A stretch of 64,000 nucleotides of DNA, taken from assembly GCA_021234155.1 (NCBI GenBank), contig JAJEKV010000070.1, positions 6,508,602 to 6,572,601 on the forward strand, written 5' to 3'. Source of the DNA: Isoetes taiwanensis (Eukaryota; Streptophyta; Lycopodiopsida; Isoetales; Isoetaceae). Each line of letters starts with the position of its first letter. The first letter of the stretch is position 1. The translations under genes were made by a program, and so were the position numbers. Shown one piece after another: positions 1 through 11,572 of the stretch. The notes below the pieces were generated by a model. That model worked only from the letters and a program-made list of their open reading frames with translations, had not been told where the DNA came from and searched no databases.

Positions 1-1565
1 GAAACGGTCTAAGACCTTATTACAAAGGCTCCACAATAGGCCTGACAAGATATTTCAAGCACCTGGTCACCAGATATACGTTAATCTTGTCTCATCCGCC
101 CAGGATCAAGAGCAGGGTTCAGGCTGCTACTTCCCATTCTAGAATGGCCATAAGAGATCTTAGTAAGAAGGAGCCACTTGAAGCATTCTCCGAAAGATAT
201 CCCAGCAACCAAGGCGAGGCTCATACGCATTAACTCGGCCTGATACATCAATGTTATATGTGGTGCACGTGTCTATTCCACCTACATTCTAACGGTTGGT
301 TTCTAGCTTCGTGAATGGCTTCATGAATTGATAAAAAAAAAAAGAGAGATGAAAAAAAAGGAGAAGACTAGCAATAGGGCAGGCTTGGGTGCACGGTCTG
401 GGGGAAAGAAGGTAGGCAAATCTTGAAGCTAAACGAAGATATAATTTGACATAGATGTTGAGGATGCAATAAATCACACTTCTAGAGTCTAAACAAGCAA
501 CACAAAACCAAAACACCTCAAACACCCTGGTCAGATAAGAAGCAGAGAATCTCAAGTGGGTCTATCAAATGATGCATATATCATTCAATCAATTCGACAA
601 ATGAGAGAAAGAATAGAATAGAATAGAATAGAAAATGCAAAAGATGAAGCAAGTCCTAATTTGGTAGGTCCTAGAATTGCGAAGATTCAAATGATTAGAA
701 CCAAAACAATACCATACCATGCAATTCCTATATAACCTCTAACTGCAAGGCTCTATATTACCATTTTAACGCAGCAACCTTACGCTACTATTGTCGAAAG
801 AATTACCATCCTCCAAGATCAAGTAAGAAAAGTGGGAACAATTATTTTCTTTACAGAGGCTCAAAAAGAATATAGGCTAGAGAAAACTTGAGAAACATGC
901 AATATATGGCTTACACAATGTCTCAATTAGATGAGAGCAAATGAATGAACTAGTACATTTAAACGAAGCAAAGTGGTAAGGCCATAAAGATTGCATCTAA
1001 CTGGGGTCAAGAAGGTCCATCAAATCTACCTCGGCCTAAATGGAGCAACAACTTAACTTAGATGACTAGAAATAAATAACTTCAAGTTGTATAAAAAAAG
1101 AACATAAGCCGATATCTATTTTTTTAATTTGGTTTTCCAGTTTGGCAGGAAACTTTTTGGAATTTTTGATAAGCTATTTTCCTAAGGTTTGGAAGGTTTT
1201 TAGTTATCGAAAAAACTTCTTGACCTTCCAGATCATTCCTTAAGGGCTGCCATGATTTGCCTGCATAACCGAGTTAGGGCTTGCCTTGATGAAGGTTGAA
1301 CTGTGAGTAAGGATTTATGAAGAATAGAAGCCATAAATTATGGAAACCCATGAGCAAGCTTCAACATCACAACAAATTCATCTTCAGCTTCATTATGATT
1401 TGGTTATTTCGTCTGCTCGTCATCTCCATGTTAATCACAACAAATTCATCTTAAGCTAGGGGTGCAAAGCTCCTACCATTGTGGCCTCAGAGTTATCCAC
1501 AGTTCACTCAGACATCCTATTCCTTTTGTGAAAATAAAAGATGTGAAGATTGTCCTCCTCCTATT
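1..1565. other. No gene recognised
   Basis: AT-rich sequence with short reading frames only, none with protein-like composition or recognisable motifs. A short (AGAAT)n tract lies at 609-633. I see no transposon termini here. Confidence 0.5.
609..633. repeat. (AGAAT)n microsatellite
   Basis: Five tandem copies of a pentanucleotide (AGAAT phase), visible directly in the sequence. Confidence 0.85.
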
Positions 1566-1815
1566 CAATATGTAGCATAATAACAGGGGGGGTTTTTTTG
1601 TGTTTTTGTACGCTTTTCACAAAGGTTTTCCTAAGATTTCATGGCGTATTCGAATGGATGTACTAATGCGTACATCTAGAGTGCATCATTTCTTAGTCGT
1701 TGATTTAGCTTTTTTTTTCCAATGGTCTAACATCCAAGGGCTCACAACAAAAGCCCTCTTTTTATTTTAGGGCTGAACATGCAAGCCTCGTAGATAGCAT
1801 TTCAGGGCATTCTTG
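1566..1815 (+). repeat. Dispersed repeat, copy 1
   Basis: This block resembles 11,286-11,572 in the same orientation. Both open with CAATATGTAGCATAATAACA followed by a G run and a T run. Both contain TACATCTAGAGTGC about 100 bases later, and both end in a region with ACATGCAA, GCTCG/CCTCG and TTT(A/C)AGGG. The copies are clearly diverged with many indels, so this is an old interspersed repeat or two members of one family. No coding capacity or terminal structure was seen, so I cannot assign a class. Confidence 0.6.
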
Positions 1816-2756
1816 CAAAAAATTAATGTTTTGTGATCAGAGTGGAAACAGATTTGGAGTGGAAGCGTGGTGTTTTTCTTTCCGAATATCTACTCCAGTA
1901 TTCTTGTTGTCTTTTGTGCTGGATTCATCCTCGTCTTCCTATTCCATCACGACCCACATCAAGCTTTTGCCTCATTATTTTGCGCCCATACTCCATTTTG
2001 CACTGTAGCTTCCCCTTGGCCAACAAAAGGTATCAGCTTTTGGGCTCTCCACTCCGTCATAAATGTGGATTCTGATGCTCTCATGTCCGACGGCCTGGGA
2101 AAGCTCTGCATATCCTTCAAATTTTGCCACCAGATTTGCGATGGCACCAGCATTTGGCGGTTTTCTCATTCTTGGTCCGCCATAGCCAGAGGTGAAGTGA
2201 TCTGTGTTGTTCCTGACATAAATCACAAATTTCTAAAATTTGGTCTTTTCCGGACCCGGAAGGATCTCCGTTTGAGCTTTTACTGCTTAGAAATAACAAA
2301 GAAGTCTAAAATCCCAAGACCGAAGAGGTTCGGATAGATTCTAATTCAGTTGTTACACATTGTTTTAGCTTCTCGCAGATCGGATTATGGATCTCAAACG
2401 ACAAGCACCGGCTTAAATTAGGGCAAAAGCGAGGCTAGATGCGAGAACAGGGGTTAGATGGATTGTCCGATTAAGTATTTTGGAAAGGGGCTCCGTCATA
2501 AATCGTTGCATAAGGGCCATTACTTGCTCGTGGGCTTCGCGCAAGGGATTTTTAACAGCTTTAGAGCATGCTTTGAATAAGATTGATCGTAAAATTTCTT
2601 CAAAGGTTTGCAAAAGATAATCTTGTGCCGCCCAGCTTGTTCCATTGTAAGTCCTCTCTGCTTTGCTGTAGTGTATGCTTTTGCCCTAATGACAAAACAT
2701 TGTGCTTGTTTCGCATTGTGTGTTGCTGATGTACACTTGGACACTTGTTTGAGCAG
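1816..2756. other. No gene recognised
   Basis: Several overlapping reading frames of 60-156 codons occur on both strands. None has recognisable motifs, and they overlap in competing frames, which is what chance gives. The longest plus-strand frame (1,867-2,337) is cysteine- and phenylalanine-rich without a pattern I know. Confidence 0.4.
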
Positions 2757-2857
2757 GAATCATCCTCTGCCCAATACATAATGCAGGCAAAGATATTGCA
2801 ACAACGGGGGTCTTTGCGTCGATGATCTTTGCACTCATTGCAGCCTCGAACTCAAGG
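2757..2857 (+). CDS. Candidate internal exon, unrecognised
   Basis: A 101-base segment sits between a good acceptor (TTTGAGCAG) and a donor (CAAGG then GTATTC). Entered in phase 2 it is fully open and reads ILCPIHNAGKDIATTGVF followed by ASMIFALIAASNS, a half-polar, half-hydrophobic pattern that could be a membrane segment. I do not recognise the family and found no clear neighbouring exons, so it may be coincidental. Confidence 0.2.
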
Positions 2858-3697
2858 GTATTCTGATTCGTTTTCATTTTGGCGAAGGTATGGGCACTAT
2901 CAGTTGGCTGAATTTTATTCTAGACATGAAACAGATTCTTTCTTTCAAAGTAGAGTGTTCTTGCATTGGTATCTAGTTGGGGCAAGCATGAGCGAGTTTT
3001 GTACAGTTCTATTACCCATGTTCACTGCCACACTAAGTTTAGTTTGGGGAAGCATTTGATAATAAAAAATTGTAACATGGGTTACAATACAAGTTCCAAA
3101 ATGGCTAGGAGAGCAAACGAGTATGACTGATTATGTCTAAATGGCAAATTTGTACAGAATGTTAGAACTGTGTTTAAAATGGTGGCTTCTACAACTGCTG
3201 CTCTCAGTAAGAGAATAACTATATTTATGTCAGGAAGAGACTGAAGCATTTCTTGTGGAAAGTACTTCTTGTGAGAAGTACAAGCTTATGTGGAAAGCCA
3301 TCAAAGCCATGAAGATGCTTTGTTTTCCAAGCGGTATCCTTAGTACATATTGTCTTGGGTAACCAATTGTATCCAGTATATGGAATATGTAGCTTGAAGA
3401 TGGTAGGTATCAGTTATTGTGATTTGACTTCCTGGGTGGTTCATTTTATAGGCAAAAAATTTACAGAAATAGAAATTTCCATGATGGTCGTCTTGTCATT
3501 GTTAGCATGTTTCTAAATTCTTAGTTTTGTTGCTCCACTTGTTCTTTTCAAATCTTGTCTTCAACTAATGTTTTCTGTTTTTTTAATGTGTTAACATTTG
3601 TCTATTATCTATCATGGTATTATATCACACTTAATATTAGGACTTCGAATGTAATGGCTTGTTTTTAGCTCTACTACCATTTTCTATTATGATTCAT

Positions 3698-3797
3698 ATG
3701 CACTAAGGAATCTCCATGCACAGATATTATATGCACAATATTACATGCACTAAGGAATCTCCATGCACAGATATTACATGCACAATATTACATGCAG
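3698..3797 (+). repeat. 47-bp tandem duplication
   Basis: Two almost identical 47-base units begin at 3,698 and 3,745, each starting ATGCACTAAGGAATCTCCAT, followed by a partial third unit. Non-coding. Confidence 0.85.
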
Positions 3798-3889
3798 AAG
3801 TGTTTCTAAAATTGTTACATGCATTTATCTATCATCCATCATTAGAGTATTAGGTAATCTCTATATCTACACCCCTACACCATCCTTAA

Positions 3890-4356
3890 GGCCCCGAAGA
3901 GGTCAAAAAAAATTTTAGTTAACACAAACCATTAACACACAACTACCATTAACATTATTAACACAAACCATTGCATTTGACACATTTAAATTAAAATCCC
4001 CCTTAAACCCCCTTTGGTTTGGGTGCATATTCACACGGGGGGTTACTCCGGGCAACGAGAGCTGTCGGATGGGCATATTTGCCCTTTATTCTAAGATCCG
4101 GACCGTACATAGCGATCCTCGTTTGTGGGGTATGCATGTACAAGTTTTTGTATACTGTATATTAAGGTTTGCAAAATACTATAAGGTGTTAATTTTATAC
4201 ATGTATTGTAATTTTTTTGGGGCTCTCGCTGCCCTACGTAACCCCCCGTGTGAATATGCACCCAAACCAAAGGGGGTTTAAGGGGAATTTTAATTTAAAT
4301 GTGTCAAATGCAATGGTTTGTGTTAATAATGTTAATGGTAGTTGTGTGTTAATGGT
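3890..4356. mobile_element. Foldback (long inverted repeat) MITE, copy 1
   Basis: The outer arms 3,928-4,042 and 4,240-4,356 are near-perfect inverted complements of about 115 bases. Each includes TTTGGTTTGGGTGCATATTC and a G/C run of the form CACGGGGGGT. The spacer of about 200 bases has no coding capacity. A second copy in inverted orientation lies at 13,205-13,591. The left edge GGCCCCGAAG plus an A/T run is shared by both copies, so the true start may be near 3,892. This is a non-autonomous foldback or MITE type element. The superfamily is not decidable because no clean target duplication was found. Confidence 0.8.
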
Positions 4357-4865
4357 AAGTCTTCAAATGAGGCTCTTGCAATCTGCATCTACCATTGTAA
4401 TTTTCAAATCCAAATTATTCTTGAGACATACCTTCTATTATGTATATTAGTGTTCATATTTGTCTCTTGACTTTGGCAACCTCATAACACCAAGTGATAG
4501 GGGCCTGGGTATTGAGGGGACACATTTCTCATAGACAAACAAAATTATTGTTCTTTCTCAGAGATTTCTAGTTCTTTCCTACATGTCATGCTCAGGATTC
4601 CTCATCTGATGCATGCTTGCTATGGAAGGAGCTCCTTTTGTTACCCATATCTGGATCACTACTTCTTATGAAAAGCACGATGTAGTTTCAACAAAGCACA
4701 TTGTTCTCTCAATTATCAAGTATTGTGGCATTCAACAAGTTTTTCTGCACCACATTAGGTTTGCTTGCATTCTGGAGTTATATTTCATGTTCATGCAGTT
4801 ATAATCTGGACATGTATTTGTTTCATAATGATTTCAAATTTGTTCTATTTTTACATGTGTTGCAG
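4357..4865. other. No gene recognised
   Basis: AT-rich, with short reading frames only. It could be intronic if the small exon candidate at 4,866 is real. Confidence 0.4.
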
Positions 4866-4915
4866 GTGGCGATGGATGGAACCATGCATATTGCCACAAC
4901 ATGGAAGCCGGGTAA
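4866..4915 (+). CDS. Candidate terminal exon, unrecognised
   Basis: A pyrimidine-rich tract ending TGTTGCAG at 4,865 precedes an open stretch that, entered in phase 2, reads GDGWNHAYCHNMEAG and stops at TAA. The W/H/C/N-rich composition looks protein-like, but it is only 15 residues and I cannot name a family. No upstream exon was found. Confidence 0.15.
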
Positions 4916-5424
4916 CCTAGGTTAGCGTTTTGTCCATGCTTGCAATAAGTGTGTTGAAGCAATTTCGGTAGATGCATGCATTCGGGTTATGGGAAACCAT
5001 CTTTTATTAAGAGAAAAGCATGGTTTTCCTGAAATTAGAGAAGTTGAAAAAAAAAAAGTATAGGGGTTTGTGATTGTATTTGAAGGCATGTAAGTATGGG
5101 CTTTGGGAAATGTGTCATCTTTCATTTACTGTTTAATACGTGTCAGCATGCAGACATTAACACTACAGTTGTCCGGCGATGGACCAAAAATAATGCATTT
5201 AAACTGTTCATTTTTTCATATAAAATCAGTGGCTCAAAATTCAACAAAATCCTTCCTACAAGTTCATATATAGCAGTCATATTCCACATAAAAAATACTA
5301 AAAAATCTATCCACCTCCATTCTTGAAAGTTATGCTTATGTGAATCCAAGGGGGTCATGCCAAGACTGCCTTATATTTACATAAGGTAAAACTGTCTTAA
5401 TGAAATGATTCTTTTTTATTTTTT

Positions 5425-5447
5425 GGGTTGCCCCTACGGGGCAACCC
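5425..5447. repeat. Perfect 10-bp stem hairpin
   Basis: GGGTTGCCCC and GGGGCAACCC are separated by TAC, giving a perfect 10-bp stem with a 3-base loop right after a T-rich stretch. It resembles the GGCCCGAAGGGCC palindrome at the start of the foldback copy at 13.2 kb in form only. A transposon edge is possible but not shown. Confidence 0.6.
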
Positions 5448-5697
5448 TCGTTTATGTGGGTTTGTGGGTATATCCAAGTATATGCCAGCATATGCCTAGG
5501 ATATCTTTGGTGATCGCTCCAACCGGCCGGCTTTGCCAAGAACCGGTGATCACCACCATTCTGCCTCTGAGAGTTTGGTTTACGCCCTGTGATAACCAAA
5601 ATGGAAAGAGCAGGGGATAGACCCCATCAACCCCAAAATCCACCATATTCATGCCAATGATTGAAGTCTTGGTCAGAGATCAAAAAGCATTGATCAG

Positions 5698-5873
5698 CTG
5701 GTACAGCTAATTTTGTTTATCTAGCTGTGCTGCTTTTTCTCAGTCCCTTCTTGGGATAAGTAAGCATTGCAAAGGTTTGTTTTTTCCTTTGCAATTGCTG
5801 TAAATATTCATGTAATCTCTTTTTGCATGTAATATCAAAACTGCCTTAACCTCAAAAAAAAAAAAAAAAAAAA
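5698..5873 (+). mobile_element. 5'-truncated LINE-like insertion with poly(A)
   Basis: The segment ends in about 20 A residues preceded by a T-rich 3'-UTR-like stretch. It is bracketed by AGCATTGATCAG (5,686-5,697) and AGCATTGGTCAG (5,874-5,885), a 12-base target-site duplication with one mismatch. A variable-length duplication plus a poly(A) tail is the signature of target-primed reverse transcription. Only the 3' end was inserted, so nothing is coded. Confidence 0.65.
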
Positions 5874-5885
5874 AGCATTGGTCAG

Positions 5886-8235
5886 AGGGCACCCATTCGA
5901 GACAAGAATGTCTCCCCTCTACAAGGGAAGGACTAAAAACTGCAGATTTAACGCAGCCAAATCGAGATGGCCAGTTCGATGATAGGGAAGAATGGGAGCC
6001 AGGAACGTAGTAGTTATGAAGAGGCGGGTGGGATCAGCTGTAGCCGCTCAAACAGGGTGCATACATCCCCTTGATACAGCCAAAAATAATTTTGGATAAG
6101 GCCGAACCATTGGGCGATCAGAACCAAGCTTTGGGCCAGAGCTTGGTTTCTTCTGCCTCAATTTATTGAATTTTGTAGGTAGTTTAGTTAAGTTTGCTTT
6201 TGAGTTGATCACATTTGCAAAATCTGAAAAACAAAAAAAGAGAAGACAAAAAATAAGTTTAAAAGTGCTTCAAGTATTGGTTTTATGTGATTGTGCAACT
6301 AGACAAGAGTAACGATTAAATTAGTGTCATTCATGCTAAAATGATCTACTACTGAGACTAATGCAAAACAGTGAGATATATGCAGGTTCCAGCTCACACA
6401 AGACCAAAATTCTGAATTTTTATTGCTAAAGTCATTGGTTTCCATGCAGGAGCATCTGAAAGATTCATTCATACATTTCATCCTCATAAATGCATCTTAT
6501 TTTCTTCTAGACATCTCCACGCATGATGCTGCTGCCATTCCTGCCACAACAACAGCTTTTTGCACTAGCAAACATCTTGTCACATGCATGATCATCCTTT
6601 CACACATCCATTACTTAATAATTTGTTCAAAAGTTGCCCTTGATCCATATAAGCCACTTCTATTTTATCATTTCCTATCAGATTCATTGAACTGCTATCA
6701 CACCTCCATCCCGCAATTCTATTTGTGCTAACCACATACACACTTGTCATGCAAGTTCATCTGTTCAATACATTTATAATCATCTGCACCTCATCTGGCT
6801 TTCTTATCACCTTTCTTTGCTCTCATCCGTTGCAGGAACATAAGTTGCCAACCATATCTCCATATTGGCAACTAACAAGAGCTTTATACAATTCATCTGC
6901 AAATCCAGAGGTTGGGGGACCAGCCTATCCTTTTTGTTTGGCATGATGCTACCACATTTTGGTAGCATAGAAGAGCCGTGCGCACAAATTACACACATTT
7001 GATTGACTATTGTCTGAAACATGTGTGTGCAAGTACTACAGATTTGAAGAGTCACAACCTTGAAGAATACAAAGTGGACACTTGCTTGAAGAACCAAGGA
7101 AAGGACATTCATTGGAGATCATTCAAGCATAGCAAGGAAGAAAGGATTCAAGCAAAGAAACTAAGAGTTTGAAGATTGGAAGACCCCTCAAGATTGCTTA
7201 GTATGTGGCTAATTTGAGATAATCTTGGCATGAATTCTATTCCACAAAGGTTCACTACATGAGCTCACCATCTCATTCCTATCCATGATACCATGCTTGC
7301 CTCATAATCCATGTTCTCTTGTCTCACCTTCATTTCCCCTAGTAAAGTTGGCAAATAGCCTTTTCTCTAGTCAAAACACACCATTCACATACTTCATACC
7401 TCCATCATCTTGAAAAAGAAAAAAATTCCACTCAATTTGGCATTTCCTATAATTTAAGATCATATTCTCTCTCTATAAGACAAACTAGAGAGAGAAAGTT
7501 CACAATTTCTCAAGAAAAGCATGAAGAAGTCAAATAAATGAGTTGTTGCATAAGGGATCTAAGTTTATGTGCACTAGTGCCAAAGTTGTCCACCTTATCA
7601 TCAAAAGTTGCCAAATCACCATCAAAAGTTACCATGTACCATTCACATCACCACCAAGTATGCCATGTCATCATACACATGTCACCTTCCATAAATTTGC
7701 TTTTTTCAAAACATTAGACCTAAGAGAAGTCATTTTGATACTTAAGGTGATACGTCATCACTAAATGCCTCCACATTATCCTACACGCATCATTCACATC
7801 ATTTCAGAGCATCAAAAAAGATTCCATATGGAAAAAAGAATTTTTGAAAAAGACCTTGTTTTGACCTTCATTTTTGAGTTCTTGGGATTCGTGCCAAGTT
7901 CTGAAAAATAATTTTTTTTTTCCTATCTACCTTCTCCCCCCCCCCCAAAGAGCTCCTTCCAAAAGGGCCTCAAAAACTCTGGTGTCTGTGTTAATCATCT
8001 TTGCCATCTGAGTGGAGCAGCTTCCTCCTGCATCTTACTTAGCAATGTAAGCTCGGCATCTTACATAATGATTCTAAATGTAGGTATGACAGAGAAAATA
8101 AGGTCACAACAATCACCAGTCAGAGGAGGCACATGATTAATTCAGAATTACAAAATAGCCAAGGAACCTCCTTGATTTGAAAAGAAAATGCGCATCTGGA
8201 TAATAGGTCATGCAAAAGATTCCATAATCTCGATA
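5886..8235. other. No gene recognised
   Basis: About 2.3 kb of AT-rich sequence with C/A-biased short frames and no open frame that looks coding. A run of C follows a T run near 7,913-7,947. I see no transposon termini. Confidence 0.5.
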
Positions 8236-8242
8236 AGTCATA

Positions 8243-8590
8243 TTGAGTTGTTTTTTATTTTGCGCAGTTAACATAAAGCGTATCCGCAAGAAATTGAACA
8301 AACAACCTACTTACAAACTGCGCCAAACAAAAAGTATGTCTCAACAACCGAGTATGTCTCATCAGCAAGAGACTATTTCTCGTCAGCAAAGAGAAGGGGC
8401 TGATGAAACTGGGCAGGGGGAAACTTCTCCTCCCCTTCCTCTTTGAGAACGCCAGATGGCTTTGTATTCCCTTCTCTACCTATATTATCGGAGGTTAGGG
8501 CACAACAGTTGCAGAGAGTAGAGGAACATGCTAGAACAAACTACCATACAAAATTGCTATACAATTCTTTGCTTAGAGCTTGTCTATGAA
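8243..8590 (+). CDS. Candidate coding remnant, Q/R-rich, unrecognised
   Basis: After a good acceptor (ATTTTGCGCAG ending at 8,268) the plus strand reads VNIKRIRKKLNKQPTYKLRQ and then a glutamine/serine-rich stretch to a stop near 8,446. One frame over it continues as LRTPDGFVFPSLPILSEVRA and QQLQRVEEHARTNYH to about 8,587. The basic N-terminus and amphipathic C-terminal part look protein-like, but there is at least one frameshift. It is opposite and just downstream of the TNP2-like gene, so it may be a second product of the same decayed En/Spm-type transposon. No family recognised. Confidence 0.3.
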
Positions 8591-8784
8591 GAGGTTGAGA
8601 TCGTTGAGCCGTATCAGACATTAAAGAGCCGTTCGCAGATGGTGATGGTGTAGATCCTCAAAATATAGGATTTGAAAATGGCTCGCAAGATCTAGGAATA
8701 CTTGGGCAATTCAAAAAGCTTTTAATAAATCAAGGAAGAAATCTCAATCTTTCCCTTGGGATTGGCGTTACTGGCAAATCTACG

Positions 8785-9368
8785 TCAAACCAAATTATGT
8801 TTAGCATCTTGCCGACTCTGAGGCATGTTATTGCCTTCTGGCAACAATTTGCCTATGAAACTGCATTCCCATATATATAGGTATATTAGATATATAGTAG
8901 TGAATAATAAAAAACTATATGTGAAGAAATAGAGGTGTACTTGAGTATAGCGTCAATAGCTATGTTGAAGATTTTGTACTCTTGCTTGAATGTTGAGTAT
9001 AGATAGGTCAACTGGATATGCGGGATATTGTACAACCTTCATATAGTTTTGTTGAAGTTTCCTTCATAAGATATTCATCGACATATTGTGTTGGATACTC
9101 TTCAGGACTGCTTTCATTACATTTATCATCATGGTGCTCCATATATGTGTTAGTATTCACATCTTCCATCAGCTGCTCAAAAGCTGCAAAATCTTTTATG
9201 AGGTTACGTGCCATCTCATCATACGCATCATCGATACTAGTTGTTGTATTTGTTGCATTTTCGGGTGGCCGTGAGGTACAATTTTTACTATCAATAATCA
9301 CATGGTTTTCCCTTATGATCCTCTCTTTTGATGCGAGTTGTTTTGCAGACAATCGATGGCCGTTCTCT
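8785..9368 (-). pseudogene. TNP2-like (En/Spm, CACTA) transposase fragment, two exons
   Basis: Exon 9,368-8,941 encodes an acidic stretch with DEMARNLIKDFAAFEQLMED, then KLYEGCTISRIS, and after a one-base shift LTYLYSTFKQEYKIFNIAID. A donor GTACAC at 8,940 and an acceptor ATGCAG ending at 8,861 define an 80-base intron. Splicing keeps the frame and gives FIGKLLPEGNNMPQSRQDAK. The series LY.G...S.L, then a helical stretch, then LLPEGN..P.S...AK is the N-terminal region of plant TNP2 transposases as I know the family. The gene is degenerate: a frameshift near 9,010, a stop at 8,785-8,787, and no following catalytic part seen. It belongs with the exon-like pieces at 10,045-10,299 and 10,621-10,893. 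Confidence 0.6.
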
Positions 9369-9639
9369 CTTCAAAAAGACAACAATTATAACATAAAAAT
9401 AATATGGAAATTTCAATAAGAAATGCCTTTGTTTTGTATTAGTCAAATTAAGACAAGTACATGAGGCAAAGCTATGTCTCCACAAAATATATGAATAATT
9501 TACAAATTTAAAAAGCTAACAAGATATTAGACTAACGAGTCATGCAGTACACCTAATGAATTTTGCAGGAACATCTATGCATATTAGATAATCTAGAATC
9601 AACTTTTCACCTTTATAAATACTCCGTATAGCCATCACC

Positions 9640-9822
9640 ATGACAAATCTAGGACTATAGGTCTCGAGTTCGAGACTGCCCAGAATCGCACTCTGAACTG
9701 CTGGGTGTCAAAACCCACAGATGCAATGTAAAGTGGTTGGGGGCAGGGCCCAACCAAGCAATGTAGTGTGGTGTGTGGTCACATGTCCAGTTGGATGCTG
9801 CCTAGTGGCGTGACGTTAAAAT
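9640..9822 (+). mobile_element. Possible tRNA-derived SINE
   Basis: Contains GTCTCGAGTTCGAGACTG (from 9,661), which fits a pol III B box in the form usual for plant SINEs. About 150 bases of non-coding body follow, then a simple-repeat tail (CTAT)n. No convincing A box or target duplication was found, so this may be a 5'-truncated or decayed copy. Confidence 0.3.
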
Positions 9823-9823
9823 A

Positions 9824-9860
<37 letters not shown>
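9824..9860. repeat. (CTAT)n microsatellite
   Basis: About nine tandem CTAT units, possibly the tail of the SINE-like block just before it. Confidence 0.9.
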
Positions 9861-9862
<2 letters not shown>

Positions 9863-10044
9863 CAAACACACAATTCACTAGAGTTTTATAATCCTGCTAT
9901 GTTCCCATGTTCTTCAGGTCGACGACCAATATAGGTCCTTCGATTATCATCATGTTCCCCTCTCATTTCCATAGAACTTGCATTGTTATTGCACCCATAA
10001 ACCATCATGCGAAATGAGTAGTTTGTCAATTTCTCCCACTCAGC

Positions 10045-10299
10045 TCACTTGTAAATAGGACCTCCGTATATCATCAATGGCACTTCGCCATTGTAAGAAA
10101 CCTTTACATCATTTAAGATGAAGAAAACTCTACCAGCCCCAGGGATTTTAGAATCTTTTATGATGTAGCAATTGCCCCAATAAGAATAAACTTGTCCTAC
10201 AGAAAGTAGTGGTCCATACAGTCCAAGCTGCTTTCGATCAACTTGTTTTAGCATCCTTTGAACATCTATTGGCATGGGTAAATCAGGCACAGAACAAAC
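10045..10299 (-). CDS. Exon-like open frame, unrecognised, transposon-associated
   Basis: Reads VPDLPMPIDVQRMLKQVDRK, then LGLYGPLLSVGQVYSYWGN and on to NGEVPLMIYGGPIYK, with balanced, protein-like composition. The 3' end can splice at CAA then GTGAGC. It lies between the zinc-cluster exon upstream (10,621-10,893) and the TNP2-like exons downstream on the same strand, so it may be part of the same gene. I do not recognise the domain. Confidence 0.45.
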   Translation of the reverse strand, partial: VCSVPDLPMPIDVQRMLKQVDRKQLGLYGPLLSVGQVYSYWGNCYIIKDSKIPGAGRVFFILNDVKVSYNGEVPLMIYGGPIYK

Positions 10300-10484
10300 T
10301 CAAGATGAATTAGTATTTTTTCCCATCATAAAGACATACAATGTATGCGAGTGCGACGTCTAGACTGTTGTCCTGAGTCCACTTCATCATCTTCCTCAAG
10401 AATATTTCTCCATACTCCTTTTGAAAAACTAATAAAATAATATGACATAATTGTGTCGCATTCCGTGACATGTCAAAAACATTC

Positions 10485-10611
<127 letters not shown>

Positions 10612-10620
10612 TATACTAAC

Positions 10621-10893
10621 CTCTCCATCAGTGGGATTGTAGGGAAGGTTATGCTGCTTGCAGAAACTCTCCGGAGCACACCAAGTCAGACCAACCTTGT
10701 CTAGATGTTTTGCTATTACACTTGGTATTCGTTCATGCCGACCACAACAATCTCTACACCAACATGGCGAGAATTGACCAGCATAACTCTGCCTTGGAAG
10801 AGTTGGAGGTGCTATACCTTGGTTATGTAGCTCAAGGGCCCTTCTTTTTCTCGTGGAGGCGAATTTAATCCAGCTAAGGGATCTCTTTCCATA
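10621..10893 (-). pseudogene. TNP2-like gene, zinc-cluster exon
   Basis: On the minus strand one frame is open for about 90 codons without needing a start codon. It reads KFASTRKRRALELHNQGIAP, then PTLPRQSYAGQFSPCWCRDC, CGRHERIPSVIAKHLDKVGL and TWCAPESFCKQHNLPYNPTD. The acceptor is CTCCTAG at 10,894 and the donor GAGAG then GTTAGT at 10,620. The CWC..CC...H spacing followed by a HL..VG.TW segment resembles the transposase-associated zinc domain found N-terminal to TNP2. The last 86 bases are duplicated at 15,585-15,670. Probably the 5' part of the decayed gene ending near 8.8 kb. Confidence 0.5.
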
Positions 10894-11285
10894 CTAGGAG
10901 TCGAGATAGAAGAAGGAAGTCATTCTATAAAGGATCACATTGAGAAAATGTGTTTGAACTCAATTTGAAATGCAAGGGTCAATTGAAACGTATTGCAAAT
11001 GCAATGGAACGTTGCACACCTAATTTTTGCAATGAAAAGCCTCCTGGCAACCCCTTCATCTTATATCGGACAGACCCCTTCAAATTTTAATGATGTAAAG
11101 TGTTTTGATGAAAAAACAATGAATACAATATCGTTTTACCTTCACTTTCTATGTTTTATGTATGTCTTGTCTTCACTTTCTGATTGTGTCTGTTACTGCA
11201 GATCATAGAGCGTTGAGGACTATGTATCAAGTTTAAGCTGTTTTTTTAGGATCTTAAAAGACAGGCCAGTAAATGTGGCCAGTTT

Positions 11286-11572
11286 CAATATGTAGCATAA
11301 TAACAGGGGGTTTTTTTTGTATTTTTGTACGGTTTTTCCAATGGTTTTTATATGATTTGATGGGCGTATTACACAAGGCCTACTAATTAGTACATCTAGA
11401 GTGCCCATTGTATTTGCATACGCTTGAATTAATTTTAATGCCTCTTTTCAATGGTGTAGACCCATATATGTAGTATTTTTCAGTTAAGTTTTATTTTTCG
11501 TATTATATTTTATTTTGCTCGACATGCAAAGCTCGAGCAGCTCATTTTAGGGTTTTTTGCTGTAAGGGCGTG
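11286..11572 (+). repeat. Dispersed repeat, copy 2
   Basis: Partner of 1,566-1,815; same opening and the same internal landmarks, diverged with indels. See that entry. Confidence 0.6.

Noticed and set aside
5425-5447. Hairpin as a Helitron 3' end
   Set aside because: No CTRR within about 12 bases on either side, unlike the end at 61,772.
8638-8880. Plus-strand frame reading LGQFKKLLINQGRNLNLSLG and on to a stop
   Set aside because: It overlaps the TNP2-like exon on the minus strand, which has a family match and a frame-preserving intron; the plus frame is probably its shadow, though its length is notable.
9018-9419. 133-codon plus-strand frame rich in S, V and F
   Set aside because: Complement of the acidic, TNP2-associated exon on the minus strand; no motifs.
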